DNA from: Dipetalonema caudispina
Lineage: Eukaryota > Nematoda > Chromadorea > Rhabditida > Onchocercidae
Assembly (NCBI GenBank): GCA_013365325.1
Contig: JABVXV010000077.1
Span: 62,001 to 126,000, forward strand
Length of the DNA stretch: 64,000 bases
Direction: 5' to 3'
The notes below the pieces were generated by a model, which made no database searches, was not told the origin of the DNA, and was given only the letters and a program-made list of their open reading frames with translations. Position numbers and translations under genes: made by a program. This document shows, piece after piece, positions 41,100 through 54,800 of the stretch (the first letter of the stretch is position 1; each line of letters starts with the position of its first letter).

Positions 41100-42113
41100 T
41101 CAACGTGGTCGATTACAGCGTTGATTGCAGGCCGTTGTCGCAAATACCTGCTTATATATGTTTTCAGATGAAACAACAAATTTAAGCATCGATTGATTAA
41201 TGAATTGTTGTTTTATGCTTGCAAATAACAATAAATATTATCGACTCTAAATACGCTGTACAAATTATTATCAAAATGAACGAAACAAAACTTATAAAAT
41301 TTTAAGAACTTATGGCGAATATTTTAAATGACAAATGAAGTATGGAAGCAGTTCTTACATCAAGCAGAATATTTTCCATAGAATGACTGATGCTTTGTTT
41401 GTGTAATTTCTTCTTCTCCAATGTTTCAGAGCCGATCTTTCCCATCGAATCCTCCTGGAATTAAAATTAATTTTAACAATGGTTCGGCGTACTATTCAGA
41501 ACATACCCTGACATCTCAAAGAAATAATAATTATGTATATTTTAAGTACTTCAAATGCTGCTATGTATTTTTTGGCGTATATTTTGAGCTTTACAGATGT
41601 TTCTGCACAATCCACTCTAATCCGTGCATCAAATTCTCCTGAAAATAAAAGAAAAATATAATTTATGCGCAATTTGAAGCAATCTAAATTGCATACTCAA
41701 GGTTAACGCTGTCAGAAACACATAGATTCCTTACCTTTTTCATCCGAATTTATTTTCAAGTAGTGCGAACGATATGGAAGGGTTCGAAATACGGACGGAA
41801 CTGGAAAATGCATTTAGATAGTTTGAAAAGTAAAATTTCATGATTTTCATCATCCTTTGAGAATTGGGACAAATGCAAGAAACAATACAATCACTTCAAT
41901 CGGAATTTTGGTAAAGAACATACACTGAAAAGCATGCTTCCAACGATACTGCTTGTTTTTAGTTTGTGACATTTCATAAACATCCTTCACAGTAATACAT
42001 TGCTCTTTGCCGGATGCAACGCAATTCACGGTATCTTTCTGATGCTCGAACATGAAGACCGAAAGAACGAGAAATAGACTGATATTAGCACTTCTACGGA
42101 ATGCGTATAACAT
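41100..42113 (-). CDS. Unrecognised 147-aa protein with N-terminal signal peptide
   Basis: Exons 41924-42113, 41735-41800, 41595-41638, 41359-41454, 41100-41147; 444 nt with all phases consistent. The ATG at 42113 opens a signal-type N-terminus (ANISLFLVLSVFMF) followed by VNCVASGKEQC. The mature part is basic and polar, with PYRSHYLKI, ARIRVDCAETS, SETLEKKKLHKQ, and a cysteine-bearing tail TTACNQRCNRPR. Six cysteines follow the signal region, counting one in the tail pair and one in VDCAE; spacing fits no family I know. Likely secreted or lumenal. Donors used are GTATGT, GTAAGG, GTAAAG and GTAAGA. Another frame across 41030-41147 is also open, so alternative 3' splicing is possible. Transcript data are absent, so the exact model is moderate. 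Confidence 0.5.
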
Positions 42114-42667
42114 TTAACACGAGCAAGACATATTCTCTAGTTCTTCTTGACCTGTTGAGTAACCGAATCAAACACATATAGGCTGATTTTCCTTTCCAAG
42201 ATACATGATCCTCTACAAGTAACAAACTGAACAACATTCATGTACTACTCTATTTATTAAATCAAAAACATTAAGAAGTGCAACCACGTTCAGTGAAATG
42301 TCACCTAGCTATCCAACACTCATGCAACATTCGCAAGTTCGGATGCGAATTTTTGCGAATCAAATTTCGGAAAGATCATGGAAATACAATTTTAATTCCG
42401 ATATTTTAATCTTTTGAAAGCATTATAATCATTTTTAATTAAAAGTCTGAACTGCCTACTCTTATCCCATGCTGAACTTTTTAGACGTAATTCACACGTC
42501 ATTTCCGTCTAAAAGCCTGCTTGCATTTCCTTAATATTTGTCTATTTCTTTTATTCTCAATCTTTTTAACAGAAACATTTTTGAATCTAATCAATTCTTA
42601 CCCTCTTCGGAAAATGTACTATTTCCCCAATATTTTCACCTTCCCGAACGATTGATATGTATGTGGA

Positions 42668-42675
42668 TGACGTCA
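42668..42675. promoter_or_regulatory. Single CRE palindrome TGACGTCA
   Basis: Perfect TGACGTCA (in GGATGACGTCACC) 555 bp upstream of the 147-aa gene start. It is the CREB/ATF bZIP consensus. Function is inferred from the motif alone. Confidence 0.35.
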
Positions 42676-44409
42676 CCAGTCAATTAATTTCATATTAGTA
42701 TTGTAAAGTATGAATAAAAATACAAATTTAAGTAAATTAGTACACAAAATACAGTATCTGATAGAAATGATCGTATTCAATAATATTCCCTTTGCAGTGA
42801 GTAATCGCATGAGATGGATATCAATGTTGTACAGTAAAAAGTGTGGAAGATATTCATATGAGATAATTTTCAGAGCAAGAAAGATACTAAAGTCTTTTTT
42901 TAATTACTTCTAATTTGAAGAGGAAGATTAGTTCACAATTCTTATCTACAAAATATATAATGGCCTTATTTACTGTAATGAGTAAATTCTTTTACTCATA
43001 ACCAAACGAAAATATGAAGGAAAATTTCAACGAATGATCAAATATAAAGCAGGCTTCCTTGTTGAAAATGTTTTAGTTGGTTTAAATTCTTCCAAAATCA
43101 TTTCAACTAACCGAGATTAGAAATATTTAATTTTTCTCCACTTTTTAAGAATGATTAGAATTTGAGACATTTTGAAATTGTCGAAACTTTAACTAAATAC
43201 TTCGAAATTTTAAATTGTTGTCAATTTTCTTAAATAGTAAAATCATCAAAATTAAAGATGTCACAATTTTGTTACGTCTACTTCTATGATCTTTGGAAGG
43301 TTATACTCAGGAAGTTCCCGTGTAGAATTTGTGGAAAATCGGATATGCCGGACGTTTTGCCTTAGATTTTTCTTTCCAAGATCATTTACTTTCTCCCATG
43401 TTTAGGTCATCGTTTCAATTCATTTGGATGGGTTCTTCCTGAGTGTCAAATTCGCATTGTAGATAGCAAAATATCTGTCAGAAGACAAATGAATTCCTCG
43501 TGCTTTTGCAAACGGCTATGAAATTACGGTTTAATTTCAATTTTTAAATGCAATTCTCAGATGAAACTATCAGATTCATCGTTCATCTACTACTCGATCA
43601 TAAATTCGTTTGGAAGGTTAGCAATAATACAAGTAGCAAGCACCATACTGTTACGCGTGAGTAACCATTTCGCTTATCGATTAGTGATAAGCTTCGAAAT
43701 AACAAAAGATATGATTGGTTGGATCATTATTTTTGCTAAAAAAATTAATTCATTGAAACTGATTGATTAAATGAAAGTTGATTGGATCATTAAGTAATTG
43801 AATTCTCAAATTTCAAGTAATATCGAAATCAAATCCCTAATGAATCAATAATGATTGCTATTCAGGTGGATGTGTGGCTAAATACTCCAGAGATGAATCG
43901 AATATTCTAAAAGATAAATCATGCCGCTAAAGGTCATTCATAGGTCAGACTATAAGGTAAAAAAACCAAAGATCTTTGCTCTTTTAATGTTTCTGGGAGG
44001 GAATATATCTATAGAATTTATTTCATTTATGATAAAATAATCCTGAAAATTTCCATCGTACTTCCGATATTTTCACTTTTCACGTCATAGCTTCTTGGAA
44101 CTGTAAAGGTTTGAATTCAGCGGGATACTTTCTATTTTTGGGTTTTGAGGACTTTTGTAATTGCATGCTAGCATAAATGCTTATCAAATGAAGTGAAATA
44201 CAGTATAGATTTTTAAATTATAATTAAAGGAATTTTTCTCTGTGCGGGGATTACCTGTAATTTAGATCGAACAGTAATTTCTGATGTTCAATGGTAACGG
44301 GATGCATTGATGAATCCTCAGCAATTAGCGATCGAGAGATTTTTGGCATATATTCCGTTCCCGCTCATGAACTCAGCTTCTATACAGATCTCAACAAAAA
44401 CGTATGCTG

Positions 44410-44643
44410 TGACGTCAGAAATAGTATAGTGATATGGAAGTATGAAATCTGACAATTGCGTAATGTATTGTGACGTCAGTTGATGACCCTTACGATATTT
44501 TAAGTAGCTGATCTCAATTTTTCATCCTTCCAGATACTCAATGTTTCTTCAATACAGCGATTCCTTTATGTTTGCAACAGATTGGATAACGTATTTCATG
44601 AAGTGTGGCATTACGTCACTTCAGGGTGAATGACATGACGTAT
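44410..44643. promoter_or_regulatory. Cluster of CRE/ATF-type bZIP sites upstream of the transporter
   Basis: Two perfect GTGACGTCAG sites (TGACGTCA at 44410-44417 and 44471-44478), a variant TTACGTCA at 44611-44618 and a half-type TGACGTAT at 44636-44643, all within 235 bp and 0.42-0.66 kb upstream of the transporter ATG. Four such motifs in AT-rich DNA are unlikely by chance. They match CREB/ATF family sites; the bound factor and regulated gene are inferred. Confidence 0.5.
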
Positions 44644-45066
44644 ATATCTAAAAGGAAGGATTATACTACTGTGTTGCACGTTCTGCAGCTTCCACGTGAG
44701 TGAGTTTCACTGTTATCATATTTTGCTATGGTAACCTAAGTGATGAATATTAGACCAATCAATATTTGACTAAGTGTATTAGGTTTGAGAAGTTTCAAAT
44801 TTGCTAATTTAAAACATGCATTACAAGGGTTCTGGCTTAGTTGGTATGTGAAATTTTGCGGATAAATTTTTATTATTTTCTATGATATTTTTCGATAAAA
44901 AAATGACTTCAGTAATTTCATTGTGTTCATATGTTCATAGAACTTGAAGTAAGTCGTATTTGTCATATGAACTATGAAGTATAGTGCAGAAAGGTACTTT
45001 TTTAATACAGAAATGTTGGTGGAGATTAAATCCATGACACTTCAATTCAGTGCCAAATAATCTGGA

Positions 45067-48000
45067 ATGATGTATACTACACTGAAGAAAGAGGAAGATC
45101 AAAGTGACCAAAGGAGTATTGACCGGTCATTTTTATCGAAATTCAATCAGTGGCCACATGTTTTCAACCTTGCGAATTGTATCGTTGGTGTTAGTATGCT
45201 TGCCATGCCATATTGCTTACAACAGGTACTTAAGAAAATTTTAGTTTATGTGTTGGAATTTTGAGCCTGTTTTCAGATCACACATTAAAAAAATTACGGA
45301 AAAAGCGTGAGTATATAATGTGTAACAAAACTGATCATCAATTTTCATGTGCACAATGTGTTATTATACAAGAAATTATTGGTGTTTATTGTAATGTTTG
45401 TTGCTAATGTTATGGTATAATTATTATATCCAGAAAAGCCAACAATTTTTTAGTTCATGCTATCATGTGACGTTTAATACGTAATACCTGCAAATACTAT
45501 TGTAGTGTGACAGGAATTACAAAGAGTAATCCCTTAAATTACGGTTACTCATGTGATCTATTCCATGAAGTCCCAGTGCTTACGTAATTAGTATAATGTG
45601 TTGCAACATGATGTGGCACAACTATTGGAAAATTTTGATTCACCTTATATTGTCATATAGTGCGTAGTACAAGGCGTCCCGTAGTAATATTATTACGTTG
45701 CATAAGATTTTGGGAACTGTAATATGACTTGTCCGTACGGCATATTTGCAGTGTCCTCATTAGTTCCGTATAGTTAATTATTCCGATACATGTTTATTGA
45801 GTCACGCTGCTTTCATTTCTTTTCTTTTTGGAATTTTCAATTTGCAGTGCGGAATTTTGCTTGGTACCATTCTAATTGGAATTTGCTCAGTATTGACCAA
45901 AATTACTTGTCATTTGTTGTATCAAGGAGCGCTCCTGACACGGTATAGATTCATAATTATGTATTTAATTTCTTTCTTCTTACGTACTATTTATGTGGAC
46001 TTCCATACTGTTTTACTTTCTTGTATTTATCCACTTCATATACACATTCTGCTAGCTTATTCACTTCATACCAACTTTTCATCGTTTCCAAGAATGTAGA
46101 TCACATTTCTTCGAAATTCATCCATTTTTGGTTTCTATCTAAACAGTTGAGTTTGTTTTTCTTCTTGAAGTTCGGTAGTCATGGAATATGATTGAGAACG
46201 TTTAACGAAATGAATTTTGAAGCAATATAAATCGGAAGTTAGAGCTAAGTCTTTGAAGTCGTTTTTTTGAATTGTTGTTGAATAGTTCTTCCAACTGGAA
46301 TGAGAAAATTTTCAAAAAAGCGAAATTTGCAGGCGTCGAAGTTATGAATCTATGGCATCGCACGCTTTTGGTAATAGTGGAAAACGTTTAGTTGAGGTTA
46401 ATTTCGATTCATCTAACTAGATTGCAAAATTATCATATTACTTTGTAAATCCCTGATTTGTCAGGCACAATTGAAAGGTTAAATTTTATGGAGGGACTTG
46501 CCATCAAATGACGTGATATGGCTCAAAATTTCGATTTCATTGCAGTGGAAATTTGAATTCAAATTTTCCTTACATTAATAATTAAAATCACCTTAAGTTA
46601 TCCCAATATTATTTGGTTTTGGATTTCGATTTCAAATTTCATGTCCTTTATTTTTATTTGAAACAGGCTACGTTTGAAAACATTCAAATATATTTTGGGA
46701 TGGCTTGAATTTTAATTTGAAATTTTAGCTCGTCATATTCAAGCTGGAATCCATCTTATTTTGCAGTTGATCATGATTTTATTTTTAATGTCGTGCGTCA
46801 TATCCTTTATGGTTGTTATTGGTGATATTGGTCCTCATGTACTGGCCGATTATTTGGAATTGCAAGCACCTACTCATAGGTTACGAATTCTTGTCATGGT
46901 GAGCCATTTTTTTTTTCTGTTTTTTGTTTCTTTGTTTAGATACTTTCAACCTCTCATTTTATTCTGAAATTTTTCCTCAAAAACTTAGTCACAAAATTGA
47001 AAGACTTTTATAGTACAAAACCAGACATATGAGACTTGAATCGCACAAAGTTTATTTACCATTTGATGAAAAGTGATACTAAAATTTCAGTCAAGATTTA
47101 TCGAATTTTTCTACTGAAATTTCAGGTGGTAATTTTCCTTTTTGTTATATTGCCATTATCTTTATTCCGTAGTGTAACCAGTCTATCGAGGATTAGTTCA
47201 ATAACTGTATTCTTTTACGGTGTATTTGTATTACGCATGTTAATTGAATGCATTCCACGAATCTTCGACTGCAACTGGAGTACTGATATACGTTGGTGGC
47301 GGCAAGAAGGTTTACTCAATAGGTTATTTGTTTGTGTATTTATTCATTACTAGAATTAGAGAACTACTGAGTACAGTACGTTTCTTCTCAAAAGCAGAAC
47401 TGACGCAACCGAGTGAGGCTAACACTGCTGTTTTTATATCATTTGTTTCAATTCATAAACTTCGGTTTTTCCTTATCTTATTTTAATTTGGGGCAATCTT
47501 AAAATTTTGTTAATTTTTGCTTTCTATGGGATTTTGATGAAATGTGTTTGGCTCCATTTGTAATGACTTATCGAGAAACTTTTGGATTTTTTGCAGTTTA
47601 CCCATCATTTCAATGGCATTGTCCTGTCAGACACAATTATTTTGTGTCACTGATTGTATAAAGGAACCATCAGCAGCTAAGGTTTATTTTTCGTTAGGTT
47701 TACCTATTTTATTTCGATTATGTTTATTATAAGAGAAAATTACCTCATGGAACATTTGCGAATGCAAAGTATAGTGCGAGATATTACAATACACATAGAG
47801 TAAAAATGATATCCTAGATACAATAATATCCATGCAGCTTATAATGTCTGATATTTTTGAGCTTTAAACTTGTCACGTCTTCATAATTCTTTTAGTAACA
47901 CTGGAATTGAAATTTTATAAGATAGAAAATCCAGCGACTATTGAGTTTGATATTGAAAATCTGAAAATTCGATGAAATTTAAAGAAATTTTTGTACAATA

Positions 48001-51000
48001 AACATTTAACAAACAACGTCTTGTTGTCTTGTAGACCTTGTGACCCATATTTCTGAGGATAATGAGATTCTGTTGCCCTAAGCAACAGATAAGTTATCCA
48101 ATAGAACATCAACACCAGAAAAAAGAATGAAATTTATGCTAGACGTGAGAAACTATGTTATTTGGCCGATTTTTTTTTTTTTTCGGAATTTAGAAACAGT
48201 TTGAAAATTGAAATTTGTCCAGTTTCCCTTCACTTTCTTTTATTAGTTTGACTCAAAGATTTTTTCCAAATGTTTTGTAGTTGTGAATTTCTTCCATATT
48301 TTCATGAATTTCGAACTGTTGTCTAAAATCAGTGAATACTTTGAGCTATAAAATTTAGGTGGATACAATAGTTTCGGGAGCAGTGAATATCTGTAGTAGT
48401 ATGTATGCAGCTGTTGGTTTATTCGGATATGTTGCTTTTCACGATGTCGAATTATATGGCGACATTCTCCTATATCTGCAAAGTTCCTTACTGACCCAAC
48501 TAATGAAACTAGGTTTTATGTTGTCGGTAGCTGTCAGCATTCCACTTATGTTGTTTCCAAGTCGAATTGCATTCTATAATCTTCTGTTGAAATCGGTATT
48601 TTTTGTGTTACTATTGATTAGATAATATCAAAAATCATTAAGGTGATACCGTGATGGTATTTAGACGAAATATAGAACTCTTCTTTTTTTATGAAATTAA
48701 GTTGAAGAAGATATCCTGAAGTGTTGAAATGATAAGACCTCTGGAAGAGATGGAAGAAAGAAATTTGAGAACTTCTAGCATCAGAAAGAAATAAAGAAGA
48801 GATTCAGGATTTCTTGAAGAGTCCAAATGATATCTTAAATAATACGGAAGATAATGCTCGAGGAGGAAGAGGATGGAGTGTCTGGGAAGGCCATGAAAAT
48901 TTTTTGAATAATTTTTTTCTGCTCACTTTACAGGATGCTTATGAATATGCTATGCTGCGTATGCCTCCGTTGATATTTGTTTCGCTGACGGTATTTCTCT
49001 TGTCTTCGTGTTTATTGGTTGCAGTAATTGTACCAAATGGTATGTTTATATTTTTTAAGCTTGGGGAAAGAATAAAATTCAGTTCGACTCATTGTTTTAT
49101 TCTTTTTGGCAAAACATCAATAATATTGTGGCAAAAAGAAAAAACCCTCTCTATCCATCTCCTCTTTAAGCTTCAGCAGAATTCAGATTGTCCGGTAAAA
49201 AATAAGGATAATAATTTTTTAAAAAAAATTCCATCCAGAAAAATAAAAAACAATTTTCCGTTTACGGAGGCCGTATTTGTGGTGAAATAAAGTAATACCG
49301 TAGAAGTTTTTCGAGCTGTCAATGTGATGCTTACGATGTTGACATGCTATAATTGCTCTAATATATAATTGCGCTACGTCTGACTCTTTTTTTATTCTAA
49401 ATAATCTTGTTTTGATCAACTGTCTTCGCCATACTATTTGCACACCATCTTTCTGGGGGAATCCGATCAACTGGACGATTTTATGTCGTCATACCATGCA
49501 CGGCTTATATCGAATGCAAGTAGTTTTTGATGTGCAACAAATGTTATGTGATTGCACTGAAATGTTTTAAGATGCTCTTGTGGCCAAGAATTTATTTTAT
49601 ATTAGAATGAGCTATGTTAAGAAGTTGAGTTGCTTAAAAGGTTTAAATATTATCAATTCAAAGCAATGCTAAAGTTACGTAGATGTGGTAATGTAAAGTT
49701 GGAATTTTTTAATATTAAACCCAAAGGACAGTGACAGATGACAGATGATTTAGTTGAATTTATCCTCGGGATAACGGGTGCAACTATTGGTTCTCTTGTA
49801 ACGATCATCATCCCATCGCTGTTATTTCTATCAGTATCTCGTGGTATCGAACAATATCGTCCGTTGATGTTTTATGCAAAAGTATGGTGAAAATTCAGTA
49901 ATGAATGTGGGACTTTTTTATTTCATTTATTCGTAATTTACATTTTGGATGAATGTTTTCGAGAAAATTGAGCCAAATTTTCCAGTAGTAGTTGAGGTTT
50001 TATTTGTTTTCCTTCTCTTCTTGGTAAGGTTTTTCAGATATCGATAATAATCGGTTCACTTATGCTCATTGGAAGTACATGGGCAGTTTTACATACGGAA
50101 CAGGAAACGAATGTTGTCGACGTCATTTTACCTAAACGAATAGGTTGTTTTTAGATGAATTCTACCTAAATGTTCTTTCTAGGAAGCTTTCTTTTAGAGT
50201 TTTGAAAATTGCAGTAGTTGAAAATATTGTAATACTCCATTTTTTTTTTTTAAATTATAAGTCATTCATTATCTATCGTGGTGGATAACAAGAAATTTAT
50301 GGACATTTTTTCTTTGTGGAAAAAACGTTCTATAGTACTAGAACGTACCCTATCACTTACTGAGATAGTGAAATGAGATTTCATTGATTTAGTATATTCT
50401 CAATATGATAAAGTAACATTCCATTTCTTAAAGAGGGAAAGAGAAGGTCCCTAAAAATTAGAAAGAATTAGTCTTTTTTTAGATAACGAAAAAGTGGAAA
50501 TTGCCGTAAAACATTTGGAAAAGGTTAAAACCGATGACAACAGCACGAAATTACGGGCATGTCTTTAAATATATTTTCTAAACGTTTCCAGTTTACTACT
50601 GAGAAGAGAAGGCTAATATCATAAGATGATATCTGGAGGAGGTTAATGGACTGGCTTTACTTTGAGTTACAACTAGCAGTGTTCTCTTCAAAATATGGCA
50701 TTGCCTAAGTTGCCAGAACAGTGAACATGAAGTAATATCTTCACTTTCGTTTAGCTAAATAATTGGCAAAAAATTTTAATTTCTTTATGATTTCAACAAT
50801 CTTCCAAAGATTATACGAAAAATACGAAATTTTATTTGGGATTTTTCCTGTTTCAGAATACGTTTCCTGGTGAAGAGCAAGATGAAGAGACGATAAGATC
50901 CAGAGAAGGAAAATGGAAAGGGAAGCAAAATGTAGGCATTGTTACGGATGAAGAAACAAGGAAATTATTACATGAAATCAAGGAGCAACACAAAGAACAA

Positions 51001-51141
51001 AGTAGAATTTTAAAAGAGCAACAGGCGATTGTCAATGAATTGAAGAAGCATAAAGAAGTGTTAGAAAAGGTAACCATGGCTGGCATTCCGAAAGTGAACG
51101 TGAGTATTAAGCGAAGAAAGGAATCAGGAGTCAACTCGTAA
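45067..51141 (+). CDS. SLC38A10-like amino-acid transporter
   Basis: Polytopic membrane protein of the amino acid/auxin permease superfamily, closest by memory to vertebrate SLC38A10 (putative sodium-coupled neutral amino-acid transporter). Exons 45067-45225, 45848-45942, 46333-46396, 46767-46898, 47126-47322, 47597-47681, 48359-48595, 48934-49039, 49745-49881, 50038-50143, 50483-50523, 50857-51141; 1,644 nt, 547 aa. TM1 has the signature NLANCIVGVSMLAMPYCLQQ followed by CGILLGT. Others include MVVIGDIGPHVLADY, ISMALSCQTQLFCV (cf. FACQSQV in the human protein), AVGLFGYVAF, LGFMLSVAVSIPLMLFPSR and EFILGITGATIGSL. About 11 segments are visible. The cytosolic tail is short and ends in a Glu/Lys-rich coiled coil (KLLHEIKEQHKEQSRILKEQ), unlike the long vertebrate tail. 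An acceptor ending at 45050 precedes tandem ATG codons. The short exon 50483-50523 is the weakest join. Confidence 0.9.
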
Positions 51142-51863
51142 ATTTCCATAAGTCACTATAATCACAACTTGAACTATTACACTTCATTAGTGGTTTGGTT
51201 CGACCTTAGCTAATGTATACTGTCGGTTTTCAAAGTGAATACATTTTTGATGAATTGCTTTAAAGCATCACGCTCACTACTAGCTTATTTCAATATTCTG
51301 TGGAATAGCGATAAAGGTCCTCTCAGCGTTAACTGGGATCATTGAGACTTCACTTTCAACCTATTTCAATGGCGATTCATGTAAAAGCGATTTACTACAG
51401 TGGATCCAGCAGTCTCACAACTTAGCTTTTGGGTAATTTGAATCTCACAGAGGAATATTAATTTGAAAGAAACTTAAGACCAAAATCCAGTTTCAGGTCT
51501 TGCATATCGTGAAATGTACGCCATATTATCCTATGATTTTCCACTTAAGCATAATAATTCGGATTTCGGAGTAGCGGTAATGTTCAGTCGCATTAGGTTT
51601 TTCTTTGCACCTGATTGAAGTATGCTTTTAGAAAAAGTTTCATAAGTAAAAAAGAATCAATGAATGATTCGAAGGAAACACATTGTAACAATGACATGTT
51701 CATTCCTGAATTTCCTGAATTTCTTAATGGCAATATTGGCCAAGCACTTAATTTTTCAACACTCCATAAAAATAAAAAGCAAAGGTTGGAAGTAATGATA
51801 TATGAAGCCAACAACAAGAAAACAGTGCATGCAAAACTTTCTTAAATCAATCACCGAATGAAA
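51142..51863. other. Convergent 3' intergenic region
   Basis: About 720 bp between the 3' ends of the transporter (plus) and USP5 (minus). It should contain both 3' UTRs. A plus open frame at 51615-51845 has no start context or homology. I saw no clear poly(A) signal. Confidence 0.55.
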
Positions 51864-54800
51864 TTAATCGTCGGATAGGATCACTTCGGGATCATAACAT
51901 CGTTCGTATAGGTAGAGATAACCCAACAATATTGGTGGATTCTGAGATATAGCTACTTTTTCATCATTGAACAAATACCATCTTGAATCCTAAAATTAAA
52001 CCATTTTTATCGTTTTTATTCAGCTGTATATATATATAATGAAGGAATTTCTAAAATGCATAAATAAAACTTGCTTTTTTCATATGAGCAACATAATGTC
52101 CTGAAAGTGGTGAACTTCCCATATGGGATATAAAACCAATTAGACGATAATGCTCTTTTCCATCACGACATTCCTTTGGCACGTCTACCGAAAAAAAGTA
52201 ATCTTCAAATAAAGAAAAAGTCAATAAATTACTTTTAGTGTGTCATCAATTAATTACTCATGCAATGACTGCATGAATAAGAATAATTTACCATTGCACC
52301 CACCACAAAAATAGGGTACTGATCAATATTGTCTGCACTAAAAAAAGCAGATGAGATTATTGTATCCGAGGAATATTACTGATTTTGCTCACCCTTAATC
52401 TCCTCATCTTTCTCCTCGGGTGGTATAGTGTCCACATTCGAAAAAAGCCAATCGGCTGCATCATTTATGCCAGTATTAACTTTTTGGAGAGCATAACGTG
52501 CCTGATAAACAGAAAATCCAAGGTTTGTAAGCTGTTCAATCGCTATTCCGTCAACATCGCTTGCCTACAATGATGATGGTACTTGAAAAATTGCTACAGA
52601 ATAGGTTAGAAGAACCCATGCATTTACATTGATTTCCAAAAAATATATTAAACTTCCATGAAATGAGGAATTGATCGGACGAATGTCAAAGTTCGACAAG
52701 ATACAGTCTTAAATCTTCGAACAAACCCAACAGATGAAACACTGATAATCAGTATATTAAATAATGAGCTACAAATTAGCACCATGAGTGAATCATAAGA
52801 AATCGTATCCAAGCCCTCGTTTATTTTAATTTTTTATGTATACGAATTTTTGAAATGTTAACTGAAAAACTCGCAATGCAATGACCTTCGACCACAAATC
52901 AGGATGCTCCTCGTTGATGTCCCTATCACCAACACTATGTATGAACCAATCTAATGCTGCATCAAAACCAGTATTCTTGGTCATGTGAATAGCACGACGT
53001 GCAGCCTCGGGTGTAATACCTGATCTACAGAGCTAAACTTCAAGAAAACCGTGTAAGTTACTGCACTATCACTTTTTAATTACCAAGAACTTATCCAATT
53101 CCTATTTTAGAAAGCCCATCTGCTTCAACTTATATTATTAAGGGAAGATTATTTGATTATGTAGTTCAACCATCCATTAACTTTCGTTGTATTGCAATTA
53201 TCTAAGATTAATTGAACATTTACCTTGTGAAAAACATCAGGGTCGATACCAGGCAAAGGTCGGCCCAATGATAACTCCGATTTAGCAGATTCGTGCGGTA
53301 GTAACATCTCTTCAGGCTGTTTTCCATGACCACGAAATGCTTCCAAATCAATTTCGTCTGGCATTTCCACATTAACATCTAGCTTCTTCACACTGTAGTC
53401 TTTTGCCAGGGTGAATTTCTGTGCAGAAAAAGAAAAAAAAAATCAGTAATTCCAGAGAAATATACCAAACAGATATTTAATCTCTTTTATAAAAAAAAAA
53501 AAAAAGTTAAAATTGATGCTAACTTTAAGCTGTATGATCAAATAATCCGGAAAAGTGGCGATGCTGTATTGCTCGATGGCTCCTTTCACTTCGTCCGTTA
53601 TTGGCGATCGAAAATCATCAATCTGTTGCTTGCCAAATGTTGCTGACAAACATTCAGCAAGTGACACCGTGGGTCGTACTGGTGCCTCCGTTTCCATTGT
53701 TTTCTAATATAAAGATCGAATTTTTTAGATAATATATAAATTAGAAAAAAAAATTCATCTCCAACTGGTCGATAGCACTATCTCATTGTCTAAAATGTAA
53801 TGCATTACTCAGTACTGATGTATTTATCCAGTCAGCTAACAACATTTCGAAATTACATTTCGAATATTCCGCTTATCTTTTGACTGTTCAGAGATAACTG
53901 GATGTTAGCTATTTTTGGAAAAACCTACTGCAGGTTGTTCAGATGCATTTTTTTCTGGTACATTCAACGAAAGTACTACTTCTTCCGTATAACTATAACG
54001 GACTCTGTTCGTTGCCTTATCTTCTAAACGTTGCTCTAGTTTAAATCGCACTGCATCAACTGGTTTCGGTTTCTTTAGAAATTCATCTATTCGGTCAAAA
54101 AGTAATCTGAAAAAAGGAAAAGATAAAGCGAACATTCGTTACTATTAGAATGTGCACACCATTTTTTGAGTGTCAGATGTCGTTTATCCCAGGGAACAAG
54201 CAAGTTAATCCTACAATTGTTTTAGCATAAAATCTCTGTTTTGTAATTCTATCGGACTCCAACATAATGCGTAGTCTCGTCCAAGTTCATTATTTTCCAT
54301 CAGAGATTTATAGGAATTTTTACACAGCTATGAAAGATGAGTTCTTTCCAAAAATCTCACACGCAAGAAGTATGCCCAGTCTTTGCTAGCTTTATGAACT
54401 GGGTGTATACTTGTCGGTTTTTTCTGTAATTTGAATCTTTCGATTCAGTTTTATCCGTACCTTATGTATTCATCAGCATCTTGCTGTCGTGTACTTGAAA
54501 ATTCCGCATTTCCTCTTGATACTATTTTTCGGAACTGTATTGGTTTTATACCGTTACAATCACCGTCTTTCTGAAATTACCTCTTGCATTTACAGTTCAA
54601 CATAGAACAATGGGTCAGAACAACGTATGTGTGAGTGTGTGTAGAACAGATAATTTACTTACTTGTGAAAATTCACCGCTTAATAAACTCGAAAATACTT
54701 TCGCTGTCTGACAATTGAAATCATTATGAGAATCGAGTATTGCAACGTTGAGGAAGTGTTTTTCACATTCTATTCCATAGGCTTGTACGAAATCAGGAAT

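Larger units (their letters stand above)
42114..45066. other. Divergent intergenic region upstream of two genes
   Basis: About 2.95 kb between the start of the minus 147-aa gene and the plus SLC38A10-like gene. It contains single and clustered CRE-type motifs, listed separately, and otherwise AT-rich DNA. Short open frames at 42710-42913 and 43561-43770 have no splice or homology support. Confidence 0.55.

Noticed and set aside
51615..51845. 76-residue plus open frame between transporter and usp-5
   Set aside because: Lies in the convergent 3' region with no acceptor in phase, no homology; probably 3' UTR.
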